This document shows positions 35,379-44,814 of a DNA stretch of 64,000 nucleotides, in pieces (position 1 is the stretch's first letter; each line of letters starts with the position of its first letter). The stretch is from NCBI RefSeq assembly GCF_040096455.1, contig NZ_JBBMER010000001.1:310001-374000 (forward strand), written 5' to 3'. The stretch is from Lachnospira rogosae. GTDB taxonomy: Bacteria; Bacillota; Clostridia; Lachnospirales; Lachnospiraceae. The notes beneath the pieces were generated by a model. That model was not told where the DNA came from and did no database searches. It saw only the letters and a program-made list of their open reading frames with translations. A program made the translations under genes and the position numbers.

Positions 35379-35912
35379 ATGAAAAGGAAAGTTGCAGAAA
35401 TAATTTTAATATTATTATTTTATCTGATACAGGTTACATTTGGCAATGCTATCGGAATAGGTGGCATTACACCTAATCTGCTTATAATACTGCCGGTGCT
35501 GTTTGGCTTTTTTAAAGGCAGGAATGAAGGAATGTTAGTAGGCTTCTTATCAGGTGTTATGTATGATCTTTTCTTTTCTTCACTGTTTGGATTTTCAGCA
35601 TTGGTTTTTGTATACATAGGATATTTTTCGGGAATATTTTATAAAGAATATGAGAAGGTTGAAGTCCTTATTCCATTGGCAATGATAATGGCATCTGATT
35701 TTGTTTTTGAATTTTTATCATATATAGGCAATTTCTTATTACACAACAGGCTGAATGTAGACTTCTTTTTAAGAAGATTTATTATGCCGGAGGTTGTGTA
35801 TACATTAGTTGTAGCATTGGTATTGTATTATCCTTTGATGAAGTTCGATTCAATATTAGATATTCAATGGAAGAAAAGGAAAAAAGGTATATTAGATGAA
35901 GGAAGTATTTGA
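35379..35912 (+). CDS. mreD: Rod-shape determining protein MreD
   Basis: Integral membrane protein of 177 residues with five or six hydrophobic segments. Identified by position between mreC and the PBP2 gene and by the typical ITPNLLIILPVLFGFFKGRNEG segment region. Probably links MreC with PBP2 and RodA. An AGGAG site precedes the ATG. The 3' end overlaps mrdA by 17 bases, indicating coupled translation. Confidence 0.9.
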   Translation: MKRKVAEIILILLFYLIQVTFGNAIGIGGITPNLLIILPVLFGFFKGRNEGMLVGFLSGVMYDLFFSSLFGFSALVFVYIGYFSGIFYKEYEKVEVLIPLAMIMASDFVFEFLSYIGNFLLHNRLNVDFFLRRFIMPEVVYTLVVALVLYYPLMKFDSILDIQWKKRKKGILDEGSI

Positions 35913-38730
35913 GTATATATTAAGTCTTTTCAAATCAAGAATTTTTCCACTTATATTGGTATTTGCCATATTGGTAGGCGTGCTTATTAACAGGCTGTTT
36001 GGATTGCAGATAATCAATGGAGAGTCTTATGTAAAAGATTTATCAAGTTCTATACAGAAAGATATGAGCGTTGCGGCGACAAGAGGAAGAATATTCGACA
36101 AGAATGGTGTGCTTCTTGCTTATAATGACCTTGCATATGCCGTAAGAATAAGTGACAGCGGTAAATATAACAATAACGCAGAGAAGAATGAAAAGCTTAA
36201 TGCTTCAATAGATAAGACACTTGATATTATTGAGGCAAAGGGAGATACATATTCTAATGATTTTCCTATTGTATATGAAGACGGACAGTATGTATTCAAT
36301 ATAAAGGATAATGAACTTTTAAGATTTTTAAGGGATATATATGGCAAACGTTCAATAAGTGAGCTTAGTGATGAAGAAAGAAATGTAACAGCACAGGAGC
36401 TTTTCAGACAGTTATGTGAAAAGTATGAGGTTGTTGTTGCGTCTGATAGTTCAAAAAATCAGGCAACGGTTCTTTCATCAACAGTTAGTTTCCTTAAATC
36501 ACAGGGGTATATGGTAGAAGCAGCAGGTTTTTCTGTTGACCATGCACTTATGATTGTTAATTTAAGAAGATATATGTCTGCTAATTCATATAACAGATAC
36601 ATTTCTTTTACAATTGCCAATGAGGTATCAGATGAAACTGTTGCGGCAATACTTGAGAGTTCAGATGATCTGACAGGTGTTACAGTAGAAGAACAATATA
36701 TAAGAAGATATGTGGACAGTGTATATTGCTCACAGATATTAGGATACACAGGTACAGTATCTACAAGCGAGTTAGAAACACTTGGAGATAAGTACGACAG
36801 TAACGATACTGTGGGTAAGAGTGGCATTGAGAAGAGTATGGAATCAGTGCTTTCAGGTACTAAGGGTGAACGACAGGTTTATGTAGATACAGTAGGACGA
36901 ATTACAGAGGTACTTGGTGAGACAGACCCGGAGACTGGCAATGATGTGTACCTTACAATCGATATTAATCTTCAGAAAAATCTATATAATGCAATTGAGG
37001 ACAGACTTGTACAGATACTTCTTACTTATATGACAAGTGGTGATACCAAGTATTCATATACTTCTAACGGAAGTGTAGATACTGTATACATTCTTGCTAA
37101 AGAAGTATATTTTGCACTTATTGATAACAATATTGTGTCAATAAAGCATATCGCTGAACAGAGTACAGACACGGAGGCACAGGTTTATTCAGCTTTTCTT
37201 TCAAAACAGGACAGTACAATGGACTGGATACGAAGTGAGTTAGCTGACGGTGATACACCTTATGGAAAGCTAAACGAAGAACAGCAGCTTTATATATGGT
37301 ATGTGTATACAAGCCTTAAAGACAGAGGGGTATTTAATACATCTAATGTCGATACAACAGATGATGTATATAAGGACTGGACACAGGCAGATGGAACAAG
37401 TCTTAAAGAACTTCTGACACACGGAATAGCTAAGAATTGGATTAATCTTAATGTTTTCTCTACTGAACAGTACACAAGTTTACAAGAATCATATGATGCA
37501 CTTCTTGATTATATTGATGGATATTTAAGGGAAGATACTTCATTTTATAAGAAAATGTATAAATATATGATTAATTCTGGTTCTATATCAGGAAGACAGG
37601 TATGTATGCTTTTGTATGAACAGGGAGTGCTTGATATGAATTCTGAGAATTCAAGATATTCAGCATTAGCAGCAGGAAGCCTTGGAGCATATGATTTTAT
37701 GACATATGCGATATCTAATAAAATAATAACTCCTGCCCAGCTTGCATTAGAACCTTGTTCAGCATCTGCTGTTGTAACAAATCCTAAGAATGGTGATATC
37801 ATAGCAATGGTATCTTATCCAAGCTATGATAATAACAAGCTGTCAGGAAGCGTTGATGCCAAGTATTTCAACAGTCTTATTAATGATAAGGCAAGTCCTA
37901 TGTTAAACAGGGCAACACAGTCATTTACTGCACCCGGTTCAACATACAAGCCATGCACAACTATAGCAGGTATGGATACAGGTATAATATCATCTGGAAC
38001 TACATTTTATTGTTCTGGTTCATTTGATAAAGTAACACCATCACCAAAATGCTGGAGATTATCAGGACATGGTGGCGAAGTGGCTGCAACAGCGATAAGA
38101 GATTCCTGTAATGTATTCTTCTATAATGTAGGTTATAATCTTGCGTGCAGTAAGAATGGCAATTATAACAGTACTTACGGAACAACTATATTACAGAAAT
38201 ACTCAGACCTTTTGGGTTTATCGACTAAAGCAGGTGTTGAAATTGAGGAAAGTGAGCCAATGGCTTCTAATACTAACTCAGTTGCTTCAGCTATCGGTCA
38301 GGGTAACCACAAATACAGTACATTAAACCTTGCAAGATATGTAACAACTATAGCTACATCAGGAACCTGCTATAATCTTACACTAGTAGATAAGATTACA
38401 GATTCTGATGGTAATCTTATTGAAGATAATCACGCTGATGTTGATCATCAGGTTGAACTAAGCAGTAATATATGGAGTACAGTACACGAGGGTATGATGC
38501 TCGCAGGTAATTCATATTCAACAATAGCCAAGCTTGGTTTAAAGATTGCAGCTAAGTCAGGTACTGCACAGGAAAATACTAACGAACCAGACCATTCATT
38601 ACTTGTAACATATTCTCCATACGATGATCCGCAGATATGTGTATCAGTATGTATCCAGCACGGATACTCATCAACAACATCTATGGATTTGACAGCAGAT
38701 GTGTATAAGATATATTATGGAATGGAATAG
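35896..38730 (+). CDS. mrdA: Penicillin-binding protein 2 with large insertion
   Basis: Class B PBP, the elongasome transpeptidase, 944 residues. A single N-terminal membrane anchor is followed by the dimerisation domain and the transpeptidase domain with active-site Ser682-x-x-Lys685 (PGSTYKP), Ser737-Cys-Asn739 and Lys887-Ser-Gly-Thr. The linker between YLTIDINLQ (about residue 352) and AVVTNPKNGD (about 625) is some 200 residues longer than in compact family members such as B. subtilis PbpA (716 aa); this segment is mostly acidic and helical in appearance. Overlaps mreD; minC follows 33 bases later. Confidence 0.95.
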   Translation: MKEVFEYILSLFKSRIFPLILVFAILVGVLINRLFGLQIINGESYVKDLSSSIQKDMSVAATRGRIFDKNGVLLAYNDLAYAVRISDSGKYNNNAEKNEKLNASIDKTLDIIEAKGDTYSNDFPIVYEDGQYVFNIKDNELLRFLRDIYGKRSISELSDEERNVTAQELFRQLCEKYEVVVASDSSKNQATVLSSTVSFLKSQGYMVEAAGFSVDHALMIVNLRRYMSANSYNRYISFTIANEVSDETVAAILESSDDLTGVTVEEQYIRRYVDSVYCSQILGYTGTVSTSELETLGDKYDSNDTVGKSGIEKSMESVLSGTKGERQVYVDTVGRITEVLGETDPETGNDVYLTIDINLQKNLYNAIEDRLVQILLTYMTSGDTKYSYTSNGSVDTVYILAKEVYFALIDNNIVSIKHIAEQSTDTEAQVYSAFLSKQDSTMDWIRSELADGDTPYGKLNEEQQLYIWYVYTSLKDRGVFNTSNVDTTDDVYKDWTQADGTSLKELLTHGIAKNWINLNVFSTEQYTSLQESYDALLDYIDGYLREDTSFYKKMYKYMINSGSISGRQVCMLLYEQGVLDMNSENSRYSALAAGSLGAYDFMTYAISNKIITPAQLALEPCSASAVVTNPKNGDIIAMVSYPSYDNNKLSGSVDAKYFNSLINDKASPMLNRATQSFTAPGSTYKPCTTIAGMDTGIISSGTTFYCSGSFDKVTPSPKCWRLSGHGGEVAATAIRDSCNVFFYNVGYNLACSKNGNYNSTYGTTILQKYSDLLGLSTKAGVEIEESEPMASNTNSVASAIGQGNHKYSTLNLARYVTTIATSGTCYNLTLVDKITDSDGNLIEDNHADVDHQVELSSNIWSTVHEGMMLAGNSYSTIAKLGLKIAAKSGTAQENTNEPDHSLLVTYSPYDDPQICVSVCIQHGYSSTTSMDLTADVYKIYYGME

Positions 38731-38763
38731 TTATAAATAATATTAAATAAGGGGTGAAGATAG

Positions 38764-39555
38764 TTGGATAACTCAGTAGTAATCAAGGGAAGTAAGAATG
38801 GAATTACTGTTAAACTCGATGATAATCTTGGATTTGACGAGCTCAAAGACAGAATAAGAACCAAATTTGCGGCGTCAGCCAAATTCTTTGAAAAAGCCAA
38901 TCTTGCATTATCACTTGAAGGAAGAAATCTTACTGACAACGAGGAGCAGGAAATTCTTGATATTATATCTGAGGAGTCGGATATTAACATTGTGTGTCTG
39001 ATGGAACACAACAAGGATAAAGATGAAGTGTACGCAAGAGCAATCGCCAAGGTTGCCGGAGATGGCATATTGCCAGATGTACCATATGATAATACAAATG
39101 AAGAGGTTATGCACAGCCGTGTATTTTCCAGTGCCAGCATAGATGATGTATCGACAGATAATACACTTACACAGCCATTATGCCAGTTCTATAAAGGAAC
39201 ATTAAGATCAGGACAAGTTCTTGAAACAGAGAGTAGTGTAGTAATACTTGGAGATGTTAATCCGGGTGGCAAGGTTATAGCGTGTGGCAATGTTATCGTA
39301 TTAGGAAGCTTAAGAGGCAATATATATGCAGGTGCCAATGGCAATGAGAATGCATTTGTTGTTGCTCTTGATATGGATCCTATGCAGATTAAGATTGCAG
39401 ATGTTATAGCCAGAAGTTCAGATGCTCCTGTTGTTATAAAGAAGAGATTAAAGAGTAAGGTCAAAGGCGTACAGCCTAAGATAGCATATGTATTTGAAGG
39501 CAATATATATGTTGAAGATTTTGCACAGGATGTACTTGAAGATATTCATTTATAA
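38764..39555 (+). CDS. minC: Septum site-determining protein MinC
   Basis: Inhibitor of FtsZ ring formation, 263 residues. The N-terminal domain (about 1-100) is less conserved. The C-terminal beta-helix carries GDVNPGGKVIACGNVIVLG followed by SLRGNIYAGANGNENAFVVA, the MinD-binding face. It starts at a TTG preceded by AAGGGGTGA. It directly follows mrdA. Confidence 0.94.
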   Translation: MDNSVVIKGSKNGITVKLDDNLGFDELKDRIRTKFAASAKFFEKANLALSLEGRNLTDNEEQEILDIISEESDINIVCLMEHNKDKDEVYARAIAKVAGDGILPDVPYDNTNEEVMHSRVFSSASIDDVSTDNTLTQPLCQFYKGTLRSGQVLETESSVVILGDVNPGGKVIACGNVIVLGSLRGNIYAGANGNENAFVVALDMDPMQIKIADVIARSSDAPVVIKKRLKSKVKGVQPKIAYVFEGNIYVEDFAQDVLEDIHL

Positions 39556-39613
39556 ATTTGAATGTGTAAACAGGTTTATTTTAGAATAAATGTTCATAAA
39601 TTCAAAAAAAGTC

Positions 39614-39642
39614 TTGATTTAATGAGCAAAATTACGCATAAT
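39614..39642 (+). promoter_or_regulatory. Candidate sigma-A promoter for minDE
   Basis: TTGATT at 39614-39619 and CATAAT at 39637-39642, spaced 17 bases, within the 138-base gap between minC and minD. This would allow minDE expression independent of the mre-mrdA-minC transcript. Confidence 0.5.
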
Positions 39643-39693
39643 TATTTTATTGTGTATTTATTTACTTAATATATTAATTTTGGAGGAAATAAA

Positions 39694-40506
39694 ATGAGTG
39701 AAGTTATTGTTGTTACGTCAGGAAAAGGCGGCGTAGGTAAGACTACAACTACAGCTAATATAGGTACTGGTCTTGCTAAGCTTGGAAAAAAGGTTGTTAT
39801 GATTGATACAGATACAGGCCTTAGAAACCTTGATGTAGTACTTGGACTTGAGAATAGAATTGTATACAATCTTGTAGATGTTGTAGAGGGTAACTGTCGT
39901 TTAAAGCAGGCTATGATTACAGATAAGAGATGCCCTTATCTGTATCTTCTTCCAACAGCACAGACAAGGGATAAGTCAGCTATTTCACCTGAACAGATGA
40001 TTAAGCTTGTAGATGAGATTAAAGCAGATCCAGAGAACTTTGATTACATATTACTTGATTGCCCAGCCGGTATTGAGCAGGGCTTCCAGAATGCCATAGT
40101 TGCAGCTGACAGAGCTTTAGTTGTAACTACTCCAGAAGTCTCAGCTATCCGTGATGCTGACAGAATTGTAGGTTTATTAGATGCTAATGGCTTAAAAGAC
40201 CGCGAGGATTTAATTGTCAACAGAATAAGAATGGATATGGTCAACAGAGGTGAGATGATGTCAATCGCAGATGTCAACGACATTTTACAGCTCAATGTAA
40301 TAGGTGCTGTTCCAGATGATGAGAATATTGTAGTTGCTACTAACAAGGGTCAGCCTTTAGTAGGTGACAGCAGTATGGCTGGACAGGCATATATGAATAT
40401 ATGTCATAGAATTCTCGGTGAAGATGTACCTTTCCTTGATCTTAATGGCAAGGGTGGATTCTTTAAGAAGTTATCATCACTCTTTAAGGGTGATAAAAAG
40501 AACTAA
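39694..40506 (+). CDS. minD: Septum site-determining ATPase MinD
   Basis: Membrane-cycling ParA-type ATPase that recruits MinC, 270 residues. Deviant Walker A GKGGVGKTT with signature lysine is at about residues 10-18, DTDTGLRNLDVVLGLENR follows, and the C-terminal amphipathic membrane-targeting helix (FKKLSSLFKG) is present. A TTTGGAGGA ribosome binding site precedes the ATG. Confidence 0.97.
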   Translation: MSEVIVVTSGKGGVGKTTTTANIGTGLAKLGKKVVMIDTDTGLRNLDVVLGLENRIVYNLVDVVEGNCRLKQAMITDKRCPYLYLLPTAQTRDKSAISPEQMIKLVDEIKADPENFDYILLDCPAGIEQGFQNAIVAADRALVVTTPEVSAIRDADRIVGLLDANGLKDREDLIVNRIRMDMVNRGEMMSIADVNDILQLNVIGAVPDDENIVVATNKGQPLVGDSSMAGQAYMNICHRILGEDVPFLDLNGKGGFFKKLSSLFKGDKKN

Positions 40507-40559
40507 GACCAATTCAGGCCTTAAGTATATGAGCCATATATGGCAGAATGGAAGAAGAT

Positions 40560-40835
40560 ATGAGTTTACTTGATTTATTTAAGAAGAAGGGTTCTGGTGA
40601 TGTAGCAAAAGACAGACTTAAGCTTTTGCTCGTATCTGACAGGGCTAATTGCTCTCCTGAAGTTATGGAAATGATAAAAAATGACATAATTAAAGTTATT
40701 TCAAAATACATGGTAATAGATGCAGAAGGACTTGATATCCAGATAACATCTACAGAATCAGAAGGTGATAATGGTTCTGTACCTGCAATCTATGCTAATA
40801 TTCCAATTAAGGATATGAGAAATAGTGACAAATAA
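40560..40835 (+). CDS. minE: Cell division topological specificity factor MinE
   Basis: Stimulates MinD ATPase and drives pole-to-pole or static patterning, 91 residues. The N-terminus MSLLDLFKKK is the membrane-targeting segment, followed by the MinD-contact region DRLKLLLVSDRANCSPEV. Starting at 40560 matches the family N-terminus; an upstream ATG at 40548 overlaps the GGAAGAAG site. The presence of MinE rather than DivIVA alone implies Min patterning of the oscillator type. Confidence 0.95.
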   Translation: MSLLDLFKKKGSGDVAKDRLKLLLVSDRANCSPEVMEMIKNDIIKVISKYMVIDAEGLDIQITSTESEGDNGSVPAIYANIPIKDMRNSDK

Positions 40836-40875
40836 TCACGTGTAATCAAATAAGGATTATTGTGGTGGAGAATTT

Positions 40876-42036
40876 ATGTTTAAAAAATATAAACTAAGAT
40901 CGTATAATTTCAGGCTTATTGCTTTGATAACAATTACCTGTATATATGCGTTAATGGTTGTAAACAGTGCTAATTCAAGTTATACCATAAAGCAGGGTGC
41001 TGGTATGGCTGCAGCATATTTAATGATGATTTTTATATCATTTGTTGATTACAAATTTATAACTAAATATTACTGGCTTTGGTATGCAATAGGCAATATA
41101 CTGCTTGTTCTTGTACTTCTTATAGGTAAATCAAGCCACGGTGCGAAAAGATGGCTTGGCATAGGTACATCTTTTCAGATACAGCCTTCAGAGTTTATGA
41201 AGCTTATTATAGCCATATTCTTAGCTAAGGTAATATCTATGTATAAGGACAGGCTTAATACGTGGAAGTTTCTTGTCATAATTGCACTTGTACTTTTAGT
41301 TCCTATACTGCTTATAGTTAAAGAACCAGATTTATCTACCACTGTTATGGTTGTTCTTATAGTAGTTACTATTATATTCTGTGCAGGGATAAGTTATAAG
41401 ATAATTGGTATGGTGCTGCTTGTTGTAGTTCCACTTATAGCAGCATTTCTTGTATACATTATTGCTACACCGGATCCTATATTTATGGAACAATATCAGA
41501 GAAATCGTATTGTCGATTTCATATACGGAAGTGATTCTACTGATGGAACGGTAAGTGCTGGTGTATATCAGCAGAATTATGCGGTTCAGGCAATAGGTTC
41601 AGGACAGTTATCAGGTAAAGGCCTTAATAATGAAGATCCATCTTCACTTAAGAATGCCGGATATATAGCAGAAGCGCAGAATGACTTTATATTTGCGGTT
41701 ATAGGTGAAGAACTTGGATTTGTAGGCTGCTTAATTACAATTTTTTTGTTGTTTACTATCGTAATAGAGTGTATAATTACAGCAGTAAGGGCTAAGGACT
41801 TAGAAGGGCGGCTGATATGCTGCGGTGTAGCGGCGTATATAGCATTCCAGACGTTTATTAATATAGGCGTTGTTACAAAGCTTCTGCCTAATACAGGTTT
41901 GCCACTTCCATTTTTTAGTTGTGGCGTAACATCACTTGTTAATTTATTTGCGGCAATGGGAATTGTGTTGAATATCAATCTGCAAAGAAATGTCGACAGA
42001 GATGATGAGATATTTGCAGATGATTTCCGTGGATAA
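40876..42036 (+). CDS. rodA: Peptidoglycan glycosyltransferase, RodA/FtsW family
   Basis: SEDS-family polymerase with about ten membrane helices, 386 residues. Family motifs seen are SSHGAKRWLGIG, QPSEFMKL, KEPDLSTT, a large extracellular loop with QQNYAVQAIGSGQLSGKG, AEAQNDFIFAVIGEELG and the C-terminal LPNTGLPLPFFSCGVTS. The position after mrdA and min favours RodA, the PBP2 partner, over FtsW or SpoVE. GGTGGAG precedes the ATG. Confidence 0.92.
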   Translation: MFKKYKLRSYNFRLIALITITCIYALMVVNSANSSYTIKQGAGMAAAYLMMIFISFVDYKFITKYYWLWYAIGNILLVLVLLIGKSSHGAKRWLGIGTSFQIQPSEFMKLIIAIFLAKVISMYKDRLNTWKFLVIIALVLLVPILLIVKEPDLSTTVMVVLIVVTIIFCAGISYKIIGMVLLVVVPLIAAFLVYIIATPDPIFMEQYQRNRIVDFIYGSDSTDGTVSAGVYQQNYAVQAIGSGQLSGKGLNNEDPSSLKNAGYIAEAQNDFIFAVIGEELGFVGCLITIFLLFTIVIECIITAVRAKDLEGRLICCGVAAYIAFQTFINIGVVTKLLPNTGLPLPFFSCGVTSLVNLFAAMGIVLNINLQRNVDRDDEIFADDFRG

Positions 42037-42055
42037 TAGATAAGTATTAAAGATA

Positions 42056-42084
42056 TTGGCTGTAACAAGCCATAGCATTAAAAT
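42056..42084 (+). promoter_or_regulatory. Candidate promoter for mgsA
   Basis: TTGGCT at 42056-42061 and TAAAAT at 42079-42084 spaced 17 bases, in the gap between rodA and mgsA. The box region also contains the short inverted repeats TGGCT/AGCCA and GCATT/AATGC. Confidence 0.45.
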
Positions 42085-42124
42085 GCAATCTTGATAAAAT
42101 AACAGCATAAGATAGGGGGTTCTT

Positions 42125-42520
42125 ATGAACATTGGTTTAATAGCACATAATTCAAAGAAGAAATTAATGCAGAATTTCTGTATTGCATACAAAGGAATTC
42201 TAAACAAGAATCAGTTATTTGCGACGGGTACAACAGGAAGACTTGTAGAAGAAGTTACTAATCTTTCTATACACAAGTTCCTTGCAGGACATCTTGGTGG
42301 TGACCAGCAGCTTTGTGCCCAGATTGAGCATAATCAGCTTGATCTTGTCATTTTCCTAAGAGATGTGGAATCACCAAATCTTCATGAACCAGATTCTAAT
42401 AATATATGTATGCTGTGTGATATGTATAATATTCCATTAGCAACTAATCTTGCCACAGCAGAATTATTGATTAAGTCGCTGGAAAGAGGCGATATGGAAT
42501 GGAGAGAAATATATCAATAA
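42125..42520 (+). CDS. mgsA: Methylglyoxal synthase
   Basis: Converts dihydroxyacetone phosphate to methylglyoxal and phosphate, a glycolytic bypass used under phosphate limitation. The 131-residue product carries FATGTTGRL (phosphate binding), the catalytic-Asp region LGGDQQLCAQIE, LDLVIFLRD, LHEPD with the conserved His, and NIPLATNLATAELL. GGGGG precedes the ATG. A terminator follows. Its location at the end of the rod-shape/Min cluster is common in Lachnospiraceae-type genomes. Confidence 0.96.
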   Translation: MNIGLIAHNSKKKLMQNFCIAYKGILNKNQLFATGTTGRLVEEVTNLSIHKFLAGHLGGDQQLCAQIEHNQLDLVIFLRDVESPNLHEPDSNNICMLCDMYNIPLATNLATAELLIKSLERGDMEWREIYQ

Positions 42521-42542
42521 TCAGTGAGAATTATTAAAATAT

Positions 42543-42574
42543 AAGCTGCCGTTTGAACAAGAACGGTAGCTTTT
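42543..42574 (+). terminator. Terminator after mgsA
   Basis: An 11-bp stem (42543-42553 with 42562-42572, one G-U), an eight-base loop and TTTT. It closes the mre-mrdA-min-rodA-mgsA block. Confidence 0.75.
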
Positions 42575-42604
42575 GATGTATTATTAATGATTAAGGGAGG
42601 AGTT

Positions 42605-43990
42605 ATGCCAGGTAATAAAGTAGTCAGGTATAAAAGAAGACCACGGGCTGTGGCATTTATATTTGCCCTTGTACTTATTTATATAATATGTTTTTTTGTG
42701 TTGTATACAACCAAAGCAAAGGTTCAGACATATGAAGTTAACGTAGGTTCATTAACGAATAATGCTGTATTTACAGCGTTAGCAGTAAGAGAGGAAAGTG
42801 TATACAATTCGCCTTATTCTGGCAATGTCAATTATTACCAGCGGGAAGGGACGAGAGTTAAGAAGGGCGATACCATTTATACTGTCGATGAAACCGGCAG
42901 GGTATCAGAGATACTTTCTTCATATAACAAATTAGGTGAGAATTCACTTTCAGAGAAGAATTTATCAGATATTAAGACGACACTCAATAATTATAAGACT
43001 GATTATGATGGAAGTGATTTTACATATGTATATGACCTGAAATCAGACCTTAATGTGACTGTATTACAGTCTATTAATGAAAATGTTGTTGCTAACCTTG
43101 ATTCTATTGTAGAGAATACAGGAAGCCAGAACCTTTTCCAGACAGTAACAGCTGAAAGCAATGGTATTGTTGTATATGCGGTTGACGGATACGAACAGAT
43201 TAATGACAACAATGTAACAACTAATGATTTCAATAAAGATAACTATAATAAGAATAATTTAAAAGGTGAATCACTTATTGTATCAGGTAATCCTGCTTAT
43301 AAGATAGTTACAAGTGAAGACTGGTATATGCTTATCAGGTTATCTAAAGATGATATTGATGAGTATGGACTGGCTTCTAAGAAAAGCCTTAATATTAAGA
43401 TTAAGAAAGATAATATGACAGTAAAATGTGGTTTTTCTATTATAGAGAAGAGCGATGGCTATTATGGAAAGTTATCACTAGACAGCTATATGATAAGATA
43501 TGCACAGGAAAGATTTCTTGATATTGAGCTTGTTACAACTGGTAAGAGTGGTATGAAGATACCTGTGTCAGCAGTTACAGAAAATGAATTCTACGAAATT
43601 CCAAGGTCTTACCTTACAAAAGGTGGTAACAGCAGTAATCAGGGATTTATATGTGAGAAATATGATAATGGTAATCTTATAACTACATTTGTTGAAGCAG
43701 ATATATACAAGCTTACTGATGATTATGTGTATGTAAGCAAGTCAGACTGGGAATCAGGAATTGCGGTTGTAATGCCAGACTCTGCATCAAGGTATGTTAT
43801 CGGGGCAACGAAGAAGTTAAAAGGTGTATATTGTGTTAATACCGGATATACAATATTCTGTCCGGTTGAGATTATTGATGAGAATAATGAATATTATATT
43901 GTCAAGCAAAATCTTACACACGGAATATCAGTGTATGACCGAATTATATTAGACGCATTGAAATACCAGCCAAATGAAATGATATATTAA
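42605..43990 (+). CDS. HlyD-like membrane-anchored protein
   Basis: A 461-residue protein with a basic cytoplasmic N-terminus (RYKRRPR), one membrane span at about residues 14-35 and an extracytoplasmic part. SPYSGNVNYYQREGTRVKKGD and a later barrel-like region recall the biotinyl-lipoyl and adaptor folds of HlyD-type proteins. There is no transporter gene beside it. Related proteins are typically found just before yggS and sepF in Clostridia, so a cell-envelope or division role is more plausible than efflux; this is inference. AAGGGAGG precedes the ATG at 42605. Confidence 0.72.
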   Translation: MPGNKVVRYKRRPRAVAFIFALVLIYIICFFVLYTTKAKVQTYEVNVGSLTNNAVFTALAVREESVYNSPYSGNVNYYQREGTRVKKGDTIYTVDETGRVSEILSSYNKLGENSLSEKNLSDIKTTLNNYKTDYDGSDFTYVYDLKSDLNVTVLQSINENVVANLDSIVENTGSQNLFQTVTAESNGIVVYAVDGYEQINDNNVTTNDFNKDNYNKNNLKGESLIVSGNPAYKIVTSEDWYMLIRLSKDDIDEYGLASKKSLNIKIKKDNMTVKCGFSIIEKSDGYYGKLSLDSYMIRYAQERFLDIELVTTGKSGMKIPVSAVTENEFYEIPRSYLTKGGNSSNQGFICEKYDNGNLITTFVEADIYKLTDDYVYVSKSDWESGIAVVMPDSASRYVIGATKKLKGVYCVNTGYTIFCPVEIIDENNEYYIVKQNLTHGISVYDRIILDALKYQPNEMIY

Positions 43991-44008
43991 TCAGAATGGA
44001 GAATTGCT

Positions 44009-44725
44009 ATGTTGGATAATCATAATGAAATGCTAAAATCTAATTATGAAGCTGTTAAGAAGAATATTAAAGCAGCTTGCGAGAGGAGCGGACGTGATAA
44101 GAGTGAAGTGTGCCTTATTGCAGTAAGCAAGACTAAGCCACAGGAAGATATAATGCAGATATATGAATGTGGTGAACACCAGTTTGGAGAGAATTATGTT
44201 CAGGAAATGGTAGATAAAGTTGATGCTCTTCCTAAAGATATAGTATGGCATATGATAGGACATTTACAGCGTAATAAAGTTAAATATGTTGTTGGCAGGG
44301 CTTCTATGATTCATTCGGTTGATTCATTAAGATTAGCAGAGGCTGTTAATCAGGAGGCTGTTAAAAAAGGGATTATAGCTGACATTTTAATTGAAGTAAA
44401 TGTTGCAGGCGAACTTAATAAATTTGGTTTTAAACCAGAAGAAGTTGAAGCGTTTGTTAGAGCAATTAGTGGATTTAGTGGAATTAGAGTCCGTGGATTG
44501 ATGACAAGTGCTCCATATGTAGAAAATCCCGAAGATAATAGGTGTTATTTCAGACAATTAAAGCAATTATGTGTTGACATTAATGCTAAAAACATTGATA
44601 ATATCAATATGGATGTGCTTTCAATGGGTATGACTAATGATTATGTTATAGCTGTTGAAGAAGGTGCTACTCATATAAGAGTTGGTACTGCTATATTCGG
44701 ACATAGAGATTATGGTAATGCGTAA
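44009..44725 (+). CDS. PLP homeostasis protein YggS/YlmE
   Basis: Fold-type III PLP-binding protein without known enzymatic activity, which buffers pyridoxal phosphate; 238 residues. The cofactor lysine lies in LIAVSKTKP, followed by FGENYVQE, WHMIGHLQRNKVK, SVDSLRLA, GLMTSAPY, SMGMTNDY and HIRVGTAIFG. Placed just before sepF, as ylmE is in Bacillus and other Firmicutes. GGAG precedes the ATG. Confidence 0.95.
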   Translation: MLDNHNEMLKSNYEAVKKNIKAACERSGRDKSEVCLIAVSKTKPQEDIMQIYECGEHQFGENYVQEMVDKVDALPKDIVWHMIGHLQRNKVKYVVGRASMIHSVDSLRLAEAVNQEAVKKGIIADILIEVNVAGELNKFGFKPEEVEAFVRAISGFSGIRVRGLMTSAPYVENPEDNRCYFRQLKQLCVDINAKNIDNINMDVLSMGMTNDYVIAVEEGATHIRVGTAIFGHRDYGNA

Positions 44726-44814
44726 GATAAAGACATATGTGTGTTGATACAGAAGGATAAGATTTTTAGTTACTATAATTAATGTAATATTATAATATAT
44801 TAGGGAGAGATGTT

